Made by a program: the position numbers and the translations under genes
In this document: one piece after another, positions 37,070 to 45,254 of the stretch
Position numbering within the stretch: the stretch's first letter is position 1
How the letters are laid out: each line of letters starts with the position of its first letter
From: Streptomyces tendae
GTDB lineage: Bacteria > Actinomycetota > Actinomycetes > Streptomycetales > Streptomycetaceae
Direction: 5' to 3'
Length of the DNA stretch: 64,000 nucleotides
NCBI RefSeq assembly: GCF_008632955.1
Contig: NZ_CP043959.1
Location: 3,534,001-3,598,000, forward strand
The notes under the pieces: generated by a model
Told to the model about the DNA's origin: nothing
Seen by the model: the letters and a program-made list of their open reading frames with translations, nothing else
Database searches by the model: none

Positions 37070-37311
37070 GCAGGGATCCTCCTGAGACACCACCATGTCG
37101 CCGGCCGAGAGCCAGGTCGGTCCCGGCCGGCACCAACTCGTCCACCCAAAACCCTCGGATCGCCCGGCACAAGGGCGCCTGGGGAGGCGTAAGGGGTCGG
37201 TCATCCTTTCGTTCCGCCCGTCACCGGGGGTTTTCGCCCTCCGGCCCCGGACCGTCCGGGCCGGCGAAAACCGCGTTGCGCCGCGTCACCAGCATCGCTC
37301 AGGATGCCTGC

Positions 37312-37374
37312 ATGAGCACGACGAGGGGGGACGCGCGGGGTGCGTTCACGGCGGCTACGGGGGTGGCGCCGTGA
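37312..37374 (+). CDS. Possible 20-residue leader ORF coupled to the PARG gene
   Basis: MSTTRGDARGAFTAATGVAP, starting at ATG 37312 with AGGA eight bases upstream and ending in a TGA that overlaps the GTG start of the next gene (GTGA, 37371-37374). Such an overlap suggests translational coupling. It may be a real leader or chance. The rest of the 37070-37370 spacer carries the divergent egt promoter region and no other gene. Confidence 0.35.
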   Translation: MSTTRGDARGAFTAATGVAP

Positions 37375-38237
37375 GCGCGCGCCTGCGGGGCATCGCCCGT
37401 GAGACGGAACGGATCGTGGCGGAGGGCGCCTACCGGGCACCGGGCGGGCACACGGTGTCCGTCGCGGCGGCGGTCGAGGAGGCCGGACAGGGCACGCGAC
37501 TGCACGGACCGGAGCCGGTCCCGGTCCCGGAGTCCGAGCCGGTGGCGACGCGGTTCGAGGTGACCGGCGAGAGCAGCCTTCAGGCCGCCCTGCGCCTCAC
37601 CGGCGCGGACACCTCGCGCCCCGTGGCCGTGCTGAACTTCGCCTCGGCGCGCAACCCGGGCGGGGGCTACCTCAACGGCGCGCAGGCGCAGGAGGAGGCG
37701 CTGTGCCGTGCCTCGGCGCTGTACGCCTGCCTGCTGCGGGCCCCCGAGTTCTACGCGCACCACCGCGCCCACCGCGATCCGTTCTACACCGACCGGGTGA
37801 TCCACTCACCCGCCGTGCCGGTGTTCCGGGACGACCGCGGCGGCCTGCTGGACGAGCCGTTCACGGCCGGTTTCCTCACCTCGCCGGCGCCCAACGCGGG
37901 TGTGATCCGCGCCAGGGCACCGGAGCGCGCGGGGGAGCTGCCCGCCGTGCTGGCAGGCCGCGCCGGGCGGGTCCTGGAGACCGCGGCCGCACACGGCTAC
38001 CGGCGGCTGGTGCTCGGCGCCTGGGGCTGCGGGGTGTTCCGCAACGACCCGGCGCAGGTGGCGGAGGCGTTCCGCGCGCACCTGGGCCCCGGCGGGCGTT
38101 TCCACGGGGTCTTCGGGCACGTGGTGTTCGGTGTCCTGGACCGGGCCCGCGACAGCGCGACGCGCGCGGCGTTCGCCCGGACGTTCGCGGACCTGACGGA
38201 CGAGCCCGCGGTCACTCCCAGCCGTAGCGCTCCCTGA
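37371..38237 (+). CDS. Bacterial-type poly(ADP-ribose) glycohydrolase (TIGR02452, macrodomain fold)
   Basis: A 288-residue protein of the TIGR02452 family, related to the bacterial poly(ADP-ribose) glycohydrolases that cleave ADP-ribose chains. The signature loop NPGGGYLNGAQAQEEALCR (96-114) carries the catalytic pair E108-E109 after the diphosphate-binding GGG. Other macrodomain parts are VAVLNFASARNPGGG, SAPNAGVIRARAPE-like (SPAPNAGVIRARAPE) and RLVLGAWGCGVFRNDPAQVA. The GTG start gives the usual family N-terminus. Its end overlaps the convergent MazF-like gene by 26 bases. Bacterial ADP-ribosyl substrates in Streptomyces are poorly known. Confidence 0.88.
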   Translation: MSARLRGIARETERIVAEGAYRAPGGHTVSVAAAVEEAGQGTRLHGPEPVPVPESEPVATRFEVTGESSLQAALRLTGADTSRPVAVLNFASARNPGGGYLNGAQAQEEALCRASALYACLLRAPEFYAHHRAHRDPFYTDRVIHSPAVPVFRDDRGGLLDEPFTAGFLTSPAPNAGVIRARAPERAGELPAVLAGRAGRVLETAAAHGYRRLVLGAWGCGVFRNDPAQVAEAFRAHLGPGGRFHGVFGHVVFGVLDRARDSATRAAFARTFADLTDEPAVTPSRSAP

Positions 38238-38657
38238 GGCGCTGCCGCACCAGGTTGAACCGCATGCGGTCCAGGGCGCACGCCTCGCGGCGCATGCCCT
38301 CCTCGTGCAGTCGCAGGACGCGGTCGACGTCGACCCAGGAGTCACGGCCCGAGCGGTCCCACGGGCCGCTGCCGATCGGCACCCACTCCCGGTCACCGGC
38401 GTGCCGCTTGCTCGACAGCTGCACGGCGAGGAACGACCCCGCAGCCTCGCGGGCGACGACCAGCACCGGCCGGTCCTTGCCACGGCCGTCGTTCTCCTCG
38501 AACGGGACCCAGGTCCAGACGATCTCCCCGGGGTCGGGTCGCCGTCGTGCGCGGGCGAGTACTCGGTGCGCACCCGGCCCACGGCGCGGGGCTCGGTCTC
38601 GACGGTGGCGTGGGGGCCGTGGCGGCCAGGGGCGTGCTCAGGCGTGCGGTCGGTCAC
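38212..38657 (-). pseudogene. MazF/PemK-like (type II toxin fold) protein, frame broken once
   Basis: The intact protein would have about 148 residues. The N-terminal 40 residues (VTDRTPEHAPGRHG to RVRTEYSPAHDGDP) are variable; the core reads PGEIVWTWVPFEENDGRGKD then RPVLVVAREAAGSFLAVQLS and DSWVDVDRVLRLHEE, the MazF/PemK fold. The two parts are in different frames; one missing base in the G/C runs near 38528-38540 explains this. No antitoxin gene is adjacent, so it may not be a toxin-antitoxin module at all; such orphan members are common in Streptomyces. It overlaps both neighbours slightly. Confidence 0.65.
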
Positions 38658-39153
38658 AGGCGGTACCGTACGTCACCCGTCCGGCGGTGCGGCGCAAGGG
38701 GGTTGACACGGCGGCCACCCACAGGGCGGACGCGGTCAGTCCGCGCCCCCCGGTGAGTTCCCGGCCGGTCACCATCTCGCTCCCGATCCGTACGAACACA
38801 CCGTCCCGCATCGGCATCCACGAGCGGGGACCGGTGCGCAGCAGCCGCTCGTGCTCGGCCGGGTCGCTCACCACGGCCGCCCGGCCGGTCACCACCACGC
38901 TCCATCCCGACCGGCGCCCGCCCTGGAAGTCGTCGGCCTCGAACGCGACCACCACACCGTCGACCGCCCGCACCAGATCGGACTGCGCGGAGGTGCACAG
39001 CACCACGGCCCCGTCCGTGTCCAGGGAGAAGTGCACGGGCAGCACCGCGGGCAGCGCCTGCCGGGTGTACACGACGCGGCCGACCGGCACCTTGCCCAGC
39101 AGGCGCAGGCACTCCTGCCGGTCGAGCGCCCGGAAGCCATCGCTGTGGATCAT
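38638..39153 (-). CDS. Pyridoxamine 5-phosphate oxidase family (flavin-nucleotide-binding) protein
   Basis: A 171-residue split-barrel protein likely to bind FMN or F420. It contains GFRALDRQECLRLLGKVPVG, RVVYTRQALPAVLPVHFSLD, VVAFEADDFQGGRRSGWSVV and VTGRAAVVSDPAEHERLLRT, typical of actinobacterial members annotated as nitroreductase/pyridoxamine oxidase-like. The start is 39153 (GGGGGG just before ATG) or GTG 39174. The substrate is not known. It ends 20 bases inside the upstream-reading MazF-like gene. Confidence 0.82.
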   Translation of the reverse strand: MIHSDGFRALDRQECLRLLGKVPVGRVVYTRQALPAVLPVHFSLDTDGAVVLCTSAQSDLVRAVDGVVVAFEADDFQGGRRSGWSVVVTGRAAVVSDPAEHERLLRTGPRSWMPMRDGVFVRIGSEMVTGRELTGGRGLTASALWVAAVSTPLRRTAGRVTYGTACDRPHA

Positions 39154-39328
39154 CCCCCCATGGTCGGTGCTCACGGACCCCGGGACCAGGGCCGGACGGC
39201 CCCGTCCACGTCGGCGGACCGTCCGCCGACGGGCACCGCGCGGGCGCGCGCCACGCCCACGTCCGACTTCCGGGCCGCAGTCGGCGGAAAGATGTCTGAC
39301 CTGCCCCCGCGAGTGGCACCCGGTACGC

Positions 39329-39865
39329 ATGGGCAAGACCGCACTGATCGTCATCGACATGATCAACACCTACGACCACCCGGACGCCGACCAGCTGCTC
39401 CCGTCCGCCGAGGCGGTGGTCCCGGTGATCTCCCGCCTGCTGGACCGGGCGCGCAGGCGGGACGCGCCGGTGATCTACGTCAACGACAACTTCGGCGAGT
39501 GGCGCTCGCACCACGGCGAGCTGCTCGACAAGGCGCTGGCGGGACCGTACGCGAACCTGGTGGAGCCGCTGGTGCCGGACGAGTCCTCCCTCTTCGTGGT
39601 CAAGGCCCGGCACTCGATCTTCTTCGAGACCCCGCTCGGCTATCTGCTGTCCCAGCAGGGGATCGACCAGCTCGTGATGTGCGGCCAGGTCACCGAGCAG
39701 TGCGTCCTGTACTCCTCGCTCGACGCGCACATCCGGCACCTCGACGTGACCGTCCCCCGGGACGCCGTCGCGCACATCCACGCCGACCTCGCGGACGCCG
39801 CCCTGCGCATGATGGAACGCAACATGGGCGCACGCGTGTGCGACAGCGACGAACTCTGGGCGTGA
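39329..39865 (+). CDS. Isochorismatase-family cysteine hydrolase
   Basis: A 178-residue hydrolase with catalytic triad D10 (ALIVIDMINTY), K92 (VVKARHS) and C125 (VTEQCVLYSSLDA). Members cleave isochorismate, nicotinamide or other amides; the substrate is unassigned here. ATG 39329. It is divergent from the flavin-binding protein gene, and followed after 38 bases by a nucleotidyltransferase gene on the same strand. Confidence 0.9.
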   Translation: MGKTALIVIDMINTYDHPDADQLLPSAEAVVPVISRLLDRARRRDAPVIYVNDNFGEWRSHHGELLDKALAGPYANLVEPLVPDESSLFVVKARHSIFFETPLGYLLSQQGIDQLVMCGQVTEQCVLYSSLDAHIRHLDVTVPRDAVAHIHADLADAALRMMERNMGARVCDSDELWA

Positions 39866-39903
39866 CCTTCCCCGGCGTCCCCGCCGGGGCCGACACTAAG
39901 GGG

Positions 39904-40691
39904 ATGAGCCGACCGCCGCTGCCGCCGCCCGAACTGCGGACCTACCTGGGGGAGCTGGTCCGCCGGACCGGCGACGTCTGCGGACCGCACCTGGTGAGCG
40001 TCCTCGCGGTCGGGTCCCTCGCCCTGGGCGACTACCGGCACGGACGCAGCGACGTCGACGTGACGGTCGTGGTGGACCCCGCCCTCCCGCGCCCGGCCCT
40101 GTCGGCACTGGCCGGGACGCTCGCCCACCCCGCCCTGCCGTGCCCCGCGGCCGGGCTGGAACTGGTCGTCTACGGCTCCGGCTTCACCGCCCGGCCGTCG
40201 AGCGCGGCCGGCTATCTGCTCGACCTCAACACCGGACCCCTCCTGCCCGGACGAGCCAGTCAGGACCCCGAGGACGGGCCGGCCTTCTGGTACGTCATCG
40301 ACCGGTCCGTCGCCCACCAGGCCGGCCTCCGCTGTACGGCGCCCCGGCACGGGACGTGATCGCCGCGCCGGACCGCACCGCCGTACTCGCCGCGCTCCGC
40401 GACTCCGTGCGGGAGCACGCCGACGGCGAGGGGCACCTGGCGGACAACAGGGTGCTGAACGGCTGCCGTGCGGCTGTCTACTGCCGCACCGGCCACTGGT
40501 TCGCCAAGCGCAGGGCCGGCGAGGTCGTCGCCGCCTCCGAGCCGGTCTTCCGTTCCCTGGTGACCGAGGCCCTGAGCAGTTTCGAGCGCCCCCGCGCGGA
40601 GGCGCTCACCCTTCCCCCGGCGGACGTCCGGGCCTTTCTCGCCTGGGTGGCCGGACGCGTCGACGAGGCGGCGGTGGCCACCGGGGCGTGA
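39904..40691 (+). pseudogene. Aminoglycoside-adenylyltransferase-like nucleotidyltransferase (DUF4111), frame broken once
   Basis: The intact protein would have about 262 residues. The N-terminal nucleotidyltransferase fold has VGSLALGDYRHGRSDVDVTV, with the G-S...D-x-D metal-binding pattern. The C-terminal DUF4111 part (LYGAPARDVIAAPDR, AVYCRTGHWFAKRRAGE) is in another frame; one missing base near 40330 (within CTCCGCTG) restores continuity as GLRLYGAPARD. Related genes confer spectinomycin/streptomycin resistance, but chromosomal members often have no resistance role. It ends at TGA 40689-40691, next to a strong terminator. Confidence 0.72.
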
Positions 40692-40695
40692 ACCG

Positions 40696-40721
40696 ACCGG
40701 CCTCCCCCGGGGGAGGCCGGT
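40696..40721. terminator. Perfect 26-bp palindromic terminator
   Basis: ACCGGCCTCCCCC is followed immediately by its exact complement GGGGGAGGCCGGT, in the 37-base gap between the convergent nucleotidyltransferase and tetR genes. Confidence 0.8.
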
Positions 40722-40728
40722 GGTGTCG

Positions 40729-41301
40729 TCACGCGCGGGCCTTCAGGCCGTCCAGCATGAGGTCGAGCAGGCGCTCCGCCTGCTGCCGGTGCTCCGCGCC
40801 CGCCGACGTCAGGGCGATGCCCTCCAGCGCGGCGCTGATGTCACCCGGGGGGATGTCGGCCCGGATCGTCCCGGCCGCCACGCACGCGTCCATGAGCGTG
40901 GTGACGGAGGCGAGGATCATCTCCCTGCTGTGCCCGTAGGGGTTGCCACCCGTCGCGGCGATGGCGCGCAGGGCGTCGATCATCCCGTGTTTGGTGGTGA
41001 CGTAGTCCAGGAAGAGACGCGTCCACGCGCGCAGGGCCTCGTCGGGCGCCTTCTCCGCCAGCAGCGGGGAGACGGAGCCGCACAGCTGGGCCACCTCGTT
41101 GCGGTAGACCGCCTCGACCAGGGCCTCCCGGGTGGGGAAGTTGCGGTACAGGGTCGCGTTGCCGACGCCCGCCTCCTTGGCGATCCGGTCCATCTGCGCG
41201 TTCAGGCCCTCCGCGGTGAACAGGCGCGCGGCGGTGGTGAGGATCTTGTCCCTGTTCCGGCGTGCGTCGGCGCGCAACGGACGGTGGGCTTCGTCGGCCA
41301 T
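40729..41301 (-). CDS. TetR-family regulator of the adjacent SDR gene
   Basis: A 190-residue repressor. The helix-turn-helix is AQMDRIAKEAGVGNATLYRNFPTREALVEAV (split here as AQMDRIAKEAG and VGNATLYRNFPTREALVEAV), and the C-terminal part resembles SbtR-type ligand domains (DEALRAWTRLFLDYVTTKHG). ATG 41301 gives the standard start. It is divergent from the SDR gene by 186 bases, with two clear operators. Related in sequence to the TetR at 48359. Confidence 0.92.
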   Translation of the reverse strand: MADEAHRPLRADARRNRDKILTTAARLFTAEGLNAQMDRIAKEAGVGNATLYRNFPTREALVEAVYRNEVAQLCGSVSPLLAEKAPDEALRAWTRLFLDYVTTKHGMIDALRAIAATGGNPYGHSREMILASVTTLMDACVAAGTIRADIPPGDISAALEGIALTSAGAEHRQQAERLLDLMLDGLKARA

Positions 41302-41353
41302 CTCTGACGTCCTTTCCTTCCCGGGGATGCCCCCACGGTTGCCGAAGGTTGCC

Positions 41354-41404
41354 AAGTGGGGAGTTCCCCACTTACCTTGGGTTCAAGTGGGGATGTCCCC
41401 GGTT
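41354..41404. promoter_or_regulatory. Tandem TetR operators
   Basis: Operator 1 (41354-41373) is a perfect 9-2-9 palindrome AAGTGGGGA-GT-TCCCCACTT. Operator 2 (41385-41404) is AAGTGGGGA-TG-TCCCCGGTT, with two mismatches. Their centres are 31 bases apart, three helical turns. They lie between tetR and the SDR gene. Confidence 0.85.
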
Positions 41405-41487
41405 CCACAGTAGGTCACACGTGGGCCCGCACCCGCCGCGGATCCGCTCACCTCGTGCGCCTGCACCCTCTCGGAAGGACCCCGGTC

Positions 41488-42225
41488 ATGCCGACCATCC
41501 AGGACAAGGTCGTCGCGCTCACCGGTGCCAGCAGCGGCATCGGTGAGGCGACGGCGCACTTCCTCGCCGAAAAGGGGGCCCGGCTCGTGCTCGGGGCCCG
41601 GCGCGCGGACCGGCTCGCCGCCGTGGTGGACGGCATTACGGCGAAGGGCGGAACCGCCACCGGTGTGATCGTCGACGTCACGCGCCGTGAGGACCTCCGC
41701 CGCCTCACCGACACCGCGGTCGAAAGGTACGGACGCCTCGACGTGCTCGTCTCCAACGCGGGCATCATGGCCGTCTCACCGTTCGACGAACTGCGCCAGG
41801 ACGACTGGGACGCGATGGTCGCCACGCACATCACCGGCCTGCTCAACGGTATCGGAGCGGCCCTGCCCGTCTTCCGGCGGCAGGGATCGGGCCACTTCGT
41901 CACCGTCAGCTCCACCTCGGCCTACGTCGTCAAGTCCCCGCAGGCCGTCTACGCCGCCACCAAGGCGGCGGTGAACGTGATCTCCGAGGGGCTGCGCCAG
42001 GAATCGGGGCCCGGCCTGAGCGTGACCGTCGTGTCGCCCGGCTTCACCCACACCGAGGGGGTCGGCAAGACGGCCTCCCCCGAGGTGTCCGCCGCCTTGA
42101 CCCGGATGCGGGACGAGATCGCGATGCCGCCGTCCGCGATCGCCTCCGCCATCGGTTACGCGATCGAGCAGCCCGCCGGCGTCGACGTCAACGAGATCGT
42201 CGTCCGGCCCACGGCGCAGTCCTGA
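41488..42225 (+). CDS. Short-chain dehydrogenase/reductase
   Basis: A 245-residue classical SDR. The nucleotide site is TGASSGIG (about 12-19), NAG at about 90, and the catalytic residues are in VTVSSTSAYVVKSPQAVYAATKAA (Ser, Tyr and Lys in Y-x3-K). An Arg-rich stretch (LGARRADRL) suggests NADP. It is controlled by the divergent TetR. The family is often annotated as an oxidoreductase of unknown substrate, induced by small xenobiotics. Confidence 0.92.
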   Translation: MPTIQDKVVALTGASSGIGEATAHFLAEKGARLVLGARRADRLAAVVDGITAKGGTATGVIVDVTRREDLRRLTDTAVERYGRLDVLVSNAGIMAVSPFDELRQDDWDAMVATHITGLLNGIGAALPVFRRQGSGHFVTVSSTSAYVVKSPQAVYAATKAAVNVISEGLRQESGPGLSVTVVSPGFTHTEGVGKTASPEVSAALTRMRDEIAMPPSAIASAIGYAIEQPAGVDVNEIVVRPTAQS

Positions 42226-42458
42226 CACCTCCAGGACCGGCGCCCGCACCCGCTGCCGTCCCGGCGGTCGTCGAGCCAGGCCGCGGGGCCGTCGGAGGGC
42301 GGCGAACCCCCCGCTACACATCGGGACTTGGGAGCGGCGCCGGAAAACCGCTCGACGCCCGCCGACGCCGTCGCCTAACGTGTCGCCCGCGGCATCGCGT
42401 GCCGGTCACCGGCAGGGTGAGGCATGGAGGCGCCGCGGATGCCCCGGAGGCATTGACC

Positions 42459-42887
42459 TTGCCCGTCGAGTTCAACCACACCATCGTCCTCACCCCCGAC
42501 CGTGAGAAGTCCGCCCGCTTCGTCGCCGAGATCCTCGGCCTGCGGCCCGGACCGCCCGCCGGGATGTTCCTCCCGGTGACCACCGCCAACGGCGTCACCC
42601 TCGACTTCGCCACCGTCGACATCGACATCCCGGTCCAGCATTACGCGTTCCTCGTCGGCGAGGAGGAGTTCGACGCGATCCTGGGCCGGCTCGTGGCCGC
42701 GCGGGTCCCCGTCCAGGCCGACCCGCACGGCAGGTACCCACGCCGCCTCAACCGCAACGACGGCGGCCGGGGCGTGTACTTCCGCGACCCCGCGGGCCAC
42801 GGCCTGGAGATCCTCACCCGCCCCTACGGCACCGACCCGGACTCTCCCCTGAACGGTGTCACGGAGGAGATCCCGGGCGCGGTCTGA
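42459..42887 (+). CDS. VOC-superfamily (glyoxalase/bleomycin-resistance-type) protein
   Basis: A 142-residue single VOC domain pair: EFNHTIVLTPDREKSARFVAEILG then FRDPAGHGLEILTRPYG. TTG 42459 is chosen because GGAGG lies eight bases upstream; the previous TTG would overlap it and the longer frame has no ribosome site. Likely metal-dependent dioxygenase or lyase fold, activity unknown. Confidence 0.8.
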   Translation: MPVEFNHTIVLTPDREKSARFVAEILGLRPGPPAGMFLPVTTANGVTLDFATVDIDIPVQHYAFLVGEEEFDAILGRLVAARVPVQADPHGRYPRRLNRNDGGRGVYFRDPAGHGLEILTRPYGTDPDSPLNGVTEEIPGAV

Positions 42888-43019
42888 CCACACCGCCCGG
42901 AGAAGCCGCGCAGACGGAGAGAACCGCCCCGCGGGCGCCCGTACCCGCCTCGTCGCCGGACGTTCCGTAGTACACAGGGGAGATCCACCCGTCGGATCCG
43001 TCCACGCAGGGAGTCGTCG

Positions 43020-43367
43020 ATGACCGTTCGCCGAGTCGTGCCCAACCTCCGCTCCGAGGCCGTGGAGGAGAACCGGCGGTTCTACGGGCTGCTGGGTCTG
43101 GAGGAGGTCATGAACCTCGGCTGGATCGTCACGCTGGCCCCACCGGCCGGAGGGACGGCGCAGGTCAGCGTCATGACCGAGGACAGGACCGCGCCCGTCG
43201 TCCCCGACCTGAGCGTCGAGGTGGACGACGTGGACGCGGCCTACGCGCTCGTACGGGACAGCGGCGCGGAGATCGTCCACCCCCTGCAGGACGAGGAGTG
43301 GGGCGTCCGCCGCTTCTTCGTCCGCGACCCCGACGGCCGCGTGGTCAACGTCCTGAGCCACCGCTGA
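43020..43367 (+). CDS. VOC-family protein
   Basis: A 115-residue VOC protein: VVPNLRSEAVEENRRFYGLLG, LSVEVDDVDAAYALVRDSGA and VRRFFVRDPDGRVVNVLSHR. It is not closely similar to the preceding VOC gene. It sits 132 bases downstream of it on the same strand. Function unknown. Confidence 0.85.
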   Translation: MTVRRVVPNLRSEAVEENRRFYGLLGLEEVMNLGWIVTLAPPAGGTAQVSVMTEDRTAPVVPDLSVEVDDVDAAYALVRDSGAEIVHPLQDEEWGVRRFFVRDPDGRVVNVLSHR

Positions 43368-43492
43368 GGCCGCCGGCGTCACCGCCGGCGCCGGCCGCCG
43401 CGGCGGACGGTGACGGTTTACGGTCCGTGTGGCGGGCTACGCGGCGGACACGGGGGGAAGCAGCCCGAGACCCCCACCCGGGAGGTGCCCCC

Positions 43493-43918
43493 ATGACCAC
43501 GCGCATACGGGACGTGATGTCCACGCACACCACCGCCGTGGAGCCCATGACCACGGTGGCCCGGGCGGCGCTGCTGATGCGCGAGCACGACGTCGGCGAC
43601 GTCCTGGTCGCCTACGACTGCGACCTGTTCGGCGTGCTCACCGACCGCGACATCGTGCTGCGGGGCGTCGCCGAGGGCCACGACCCCGAAGCCACGACCG
43701 TCGGCTCGCTGTGCACCCGCCCGCCCCTGGTCACGCTCGCCCCCGACGACACCACCGACCACGCGGTCGAGCTGATGCGGCAGCACGCCGTCCGCCGGCT
43801 GCCGGTGGTGGAGCACGGCGGCTGCCCGGTGGGCGTGGTCAGCCTCGGCGACCTCGCCGCCGAGGAGGACCCGCACTCCGCGCTGGCGGACATCAGCAGG
43901 GCCACGCCCACCCGCTGA
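43493..43918 (+). CDS. Two-CBS-domain protein
   Basis: A 141-residue protein of two tandem CBS domains (RIRDVMSTHTTAVEPMTTVA to FGVLTDRDIVLRG, and VGSLCTRPPLVTLAPDDTTD to VGVVSLGDLA). CBS pairs bind adenine nucleotides. ATG 43493 has GGGAGG upstream. Stand-alone pairs of this type are common in actinobacteria; the partner is not known. Confidence 0.92.
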   Translation: MTTRIRDVMSTHTTAVEPMTTVARAALLMREHDVGDVLVAYDCDLFGVLTDRDIVLRGVAEGHDPEATTVGSLCTRPPLVTLAPDDTTDHAVELMRQHAVRRLPVVEHGGCPVGVVSLGDLAAEEDPHSALADISRATPTR

Positions 43919-43948
43919 CCGGGCGCGGGCAGCCGTCTCCGTGCCTGC

Positions 43949-44404
43949 TCAGCCGTCCACGGTCATCTCGCACGACCAGCCGTACGGCCCCGGGCGCAGC
44001 CGCAGGTCCTCCCAGCCCACGTCCGTCGGCACCTCCCCGGTGACCCGTACGTCCGCCAGGCCCGCGACCGCCAGCCGCACGTCCAGTCCACCCTCCGCCT
44101 CGTCGGCCTCCACGTCCACCGGCACCTGCCCGTACGCCTCCAGCCGGTACAGGATCTCGTCGAGCAGCGCGGCCAGCAGGTCCTCGTCGCACGCCTCGGC
44201 CAGCCGGATGCGGCCCACCCCGGTCGGTCTCACCCCGGACACGTCCGCGAAGCACTCCACCATCGCCACCACGGCCTCCGCCAGACAGTGCTCCCGGCTC
44301 GCCGCCCAGGCCTCGATGCGTACCTCGTCCTCCTGCACCACCGAGCGGTGCCCGCTGAGGTCCGGTCGTGGCGCCTGCCCCGGGTCACTCGTGTCACCGA
44401 CCAT
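43949..44404 (-). CDS. Archease-like protein with divergent metal motif
   Basis: A 151-residue archease-fold protein. The family core is VRIEAWAASREHCLAEAVVA, GRIRLAEACDEDLLAALLDE and VDVEADEAEGGLDVRL. Canonical archease begins with the metal-binding H-T-A-D before the VRIEAW strand; here the residues are Q-E-D-E, so the histidine is absent and the aspartate is replaced by glutamate. Archease normally assists the RNA ligase RtcB, but no rtcB is in the window. It may be a paralogue with a different partner. Confidence 0.75.
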   Translation of the reverse strand: MVGDTSDPGQAPRPDLSGHRSVVQEDEVRIEAWAASREHCLAEAVVAMVECFADVSGVRPTGVGRIRLAEACDEDLLAALLDEILYRLEAYGQVPVDVEADEAEGGLDVRLAVAGLADVRVTGEVPTDVGWEDLRLRPGPYGWSCEMTVDG

Positions 44405-44545
44405 GCACCACGACTGCCCGACGCCACGGCGCCCATGCCCCGCGGCGGTGCTTCGCGTGCCGGGGGAGCGGGTACGCGGGTGCCGACCGGGGTCCGCGTC
44501 GCGGCGGACCCGGCACCGGCCCGGTGCGGAGGGAGGGCATCCGTC

Positions 44546-45196
44546 ATGCGGTTCCGTGATCGCCGGCACGCCGGACACGAACTGGCCGCGCTGCTGCGGG
44601 AGAGGCAGGACGCGGGCGCCCTGCCCGACCCGGTCGTACTGGCCCTGCCCCGGGGCGGCGTCGCCGTCGGCACCGAGGTCGCCGGCGCGCTCGGGGTGCC
44701 TCTCGACGTCCTCGTCGTCCGCAAGGTCGGCGCCCCCGCGCACGAGGAGTTCGCCGTCGGCGCCATGGCCGGCGACGGCGTCCCCGTGTACGACGACGAG
44801 TCACTGCGCAGCCTGGGCCTGAGCGAGGCCGACCTCGCCCCCGTCGTCGAGCGGGAACGGGCGGAACTGCTCCGCCGCGAACGGCTCTACCGGCAGGGCC
44901 GCCCCGCGCCGGACCTGCGCGGCCGGACCGTGGTCGTCGTGGACGACGGCCTGGCCACCGGAGCCACCGCCCGCGCCGCCCTCCGTGCCCTGCGGGTGCG
45001 GGACCCCGGCCGGCTGGTGCTTGCCGCCCCGGTCGGCTCACCGCAGGGCGTGGCGGCGCTGCGCACCGAGGCCGACGAGGTGATCTGCCTGCACGAACCG
45101 GCCGCCTTCATGGCCGTCGGCCAGTGGTACGACACCTTCGACCAGCTGACGGACGAGGAGGTCCTGCGGGCGCTGCGCGAACACGGACATCCGTAG
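44546..45196 (+). CDS. Phosphoribosyltransferase
   Basis: A 216-residue phosphoribosyltransferase-fold protein. The PRPP loop is VVVVDDGLATGATARAALRA (about 130-149), with the pyrophosphate region VVRKVGAPAHEEFAVGAMAG. The base acceptor is unknown; the family (ORC-like) is often near stress genes. ATG 44546 has GGAGGGAGG upstream. Divergent from the archease gene by 141 bases. Confidence 0.88.
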   Translation: MRFRDRRHAGHELAALLRERQDAGALPDPVVLALPRGGVAVGTEVAGALGVPLDVLVVRKVGAPAHEEFAVGAMAGDGVPVYDDESLRSLGLSEADLAPVVERERAELLRRERLYRQGRPAPDLRGRTVVVVDDGLATGATARAALRALRVRDPGRLVLAAPVGSPQGVAALRTEADEVICLHEPAAFMAVGQWYDTFDQLTDEEVLRALREHGHP

Positions 45197-45254
45197 CGCC
45201 CGGCCGACGGCGGCCAGCCCGGCAGCGGGCCGGTCCGGTGGCGGCACGGGTCGG

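Noticed and set aside
38212..38657. A full type II toxin-antitoxin module
   Set aside because: Only the MazF-like part is visible; no antitoxin-sized gene with a DNA-binding motif adjoins it.
37371..38657. A new defence island formed by PARG, MazF-like and nucleotidyltransferase genes
   Set aside because: The genes lie on different strands with ordinary housekeeping-type neighbours and no sign of transfer or shared operon.
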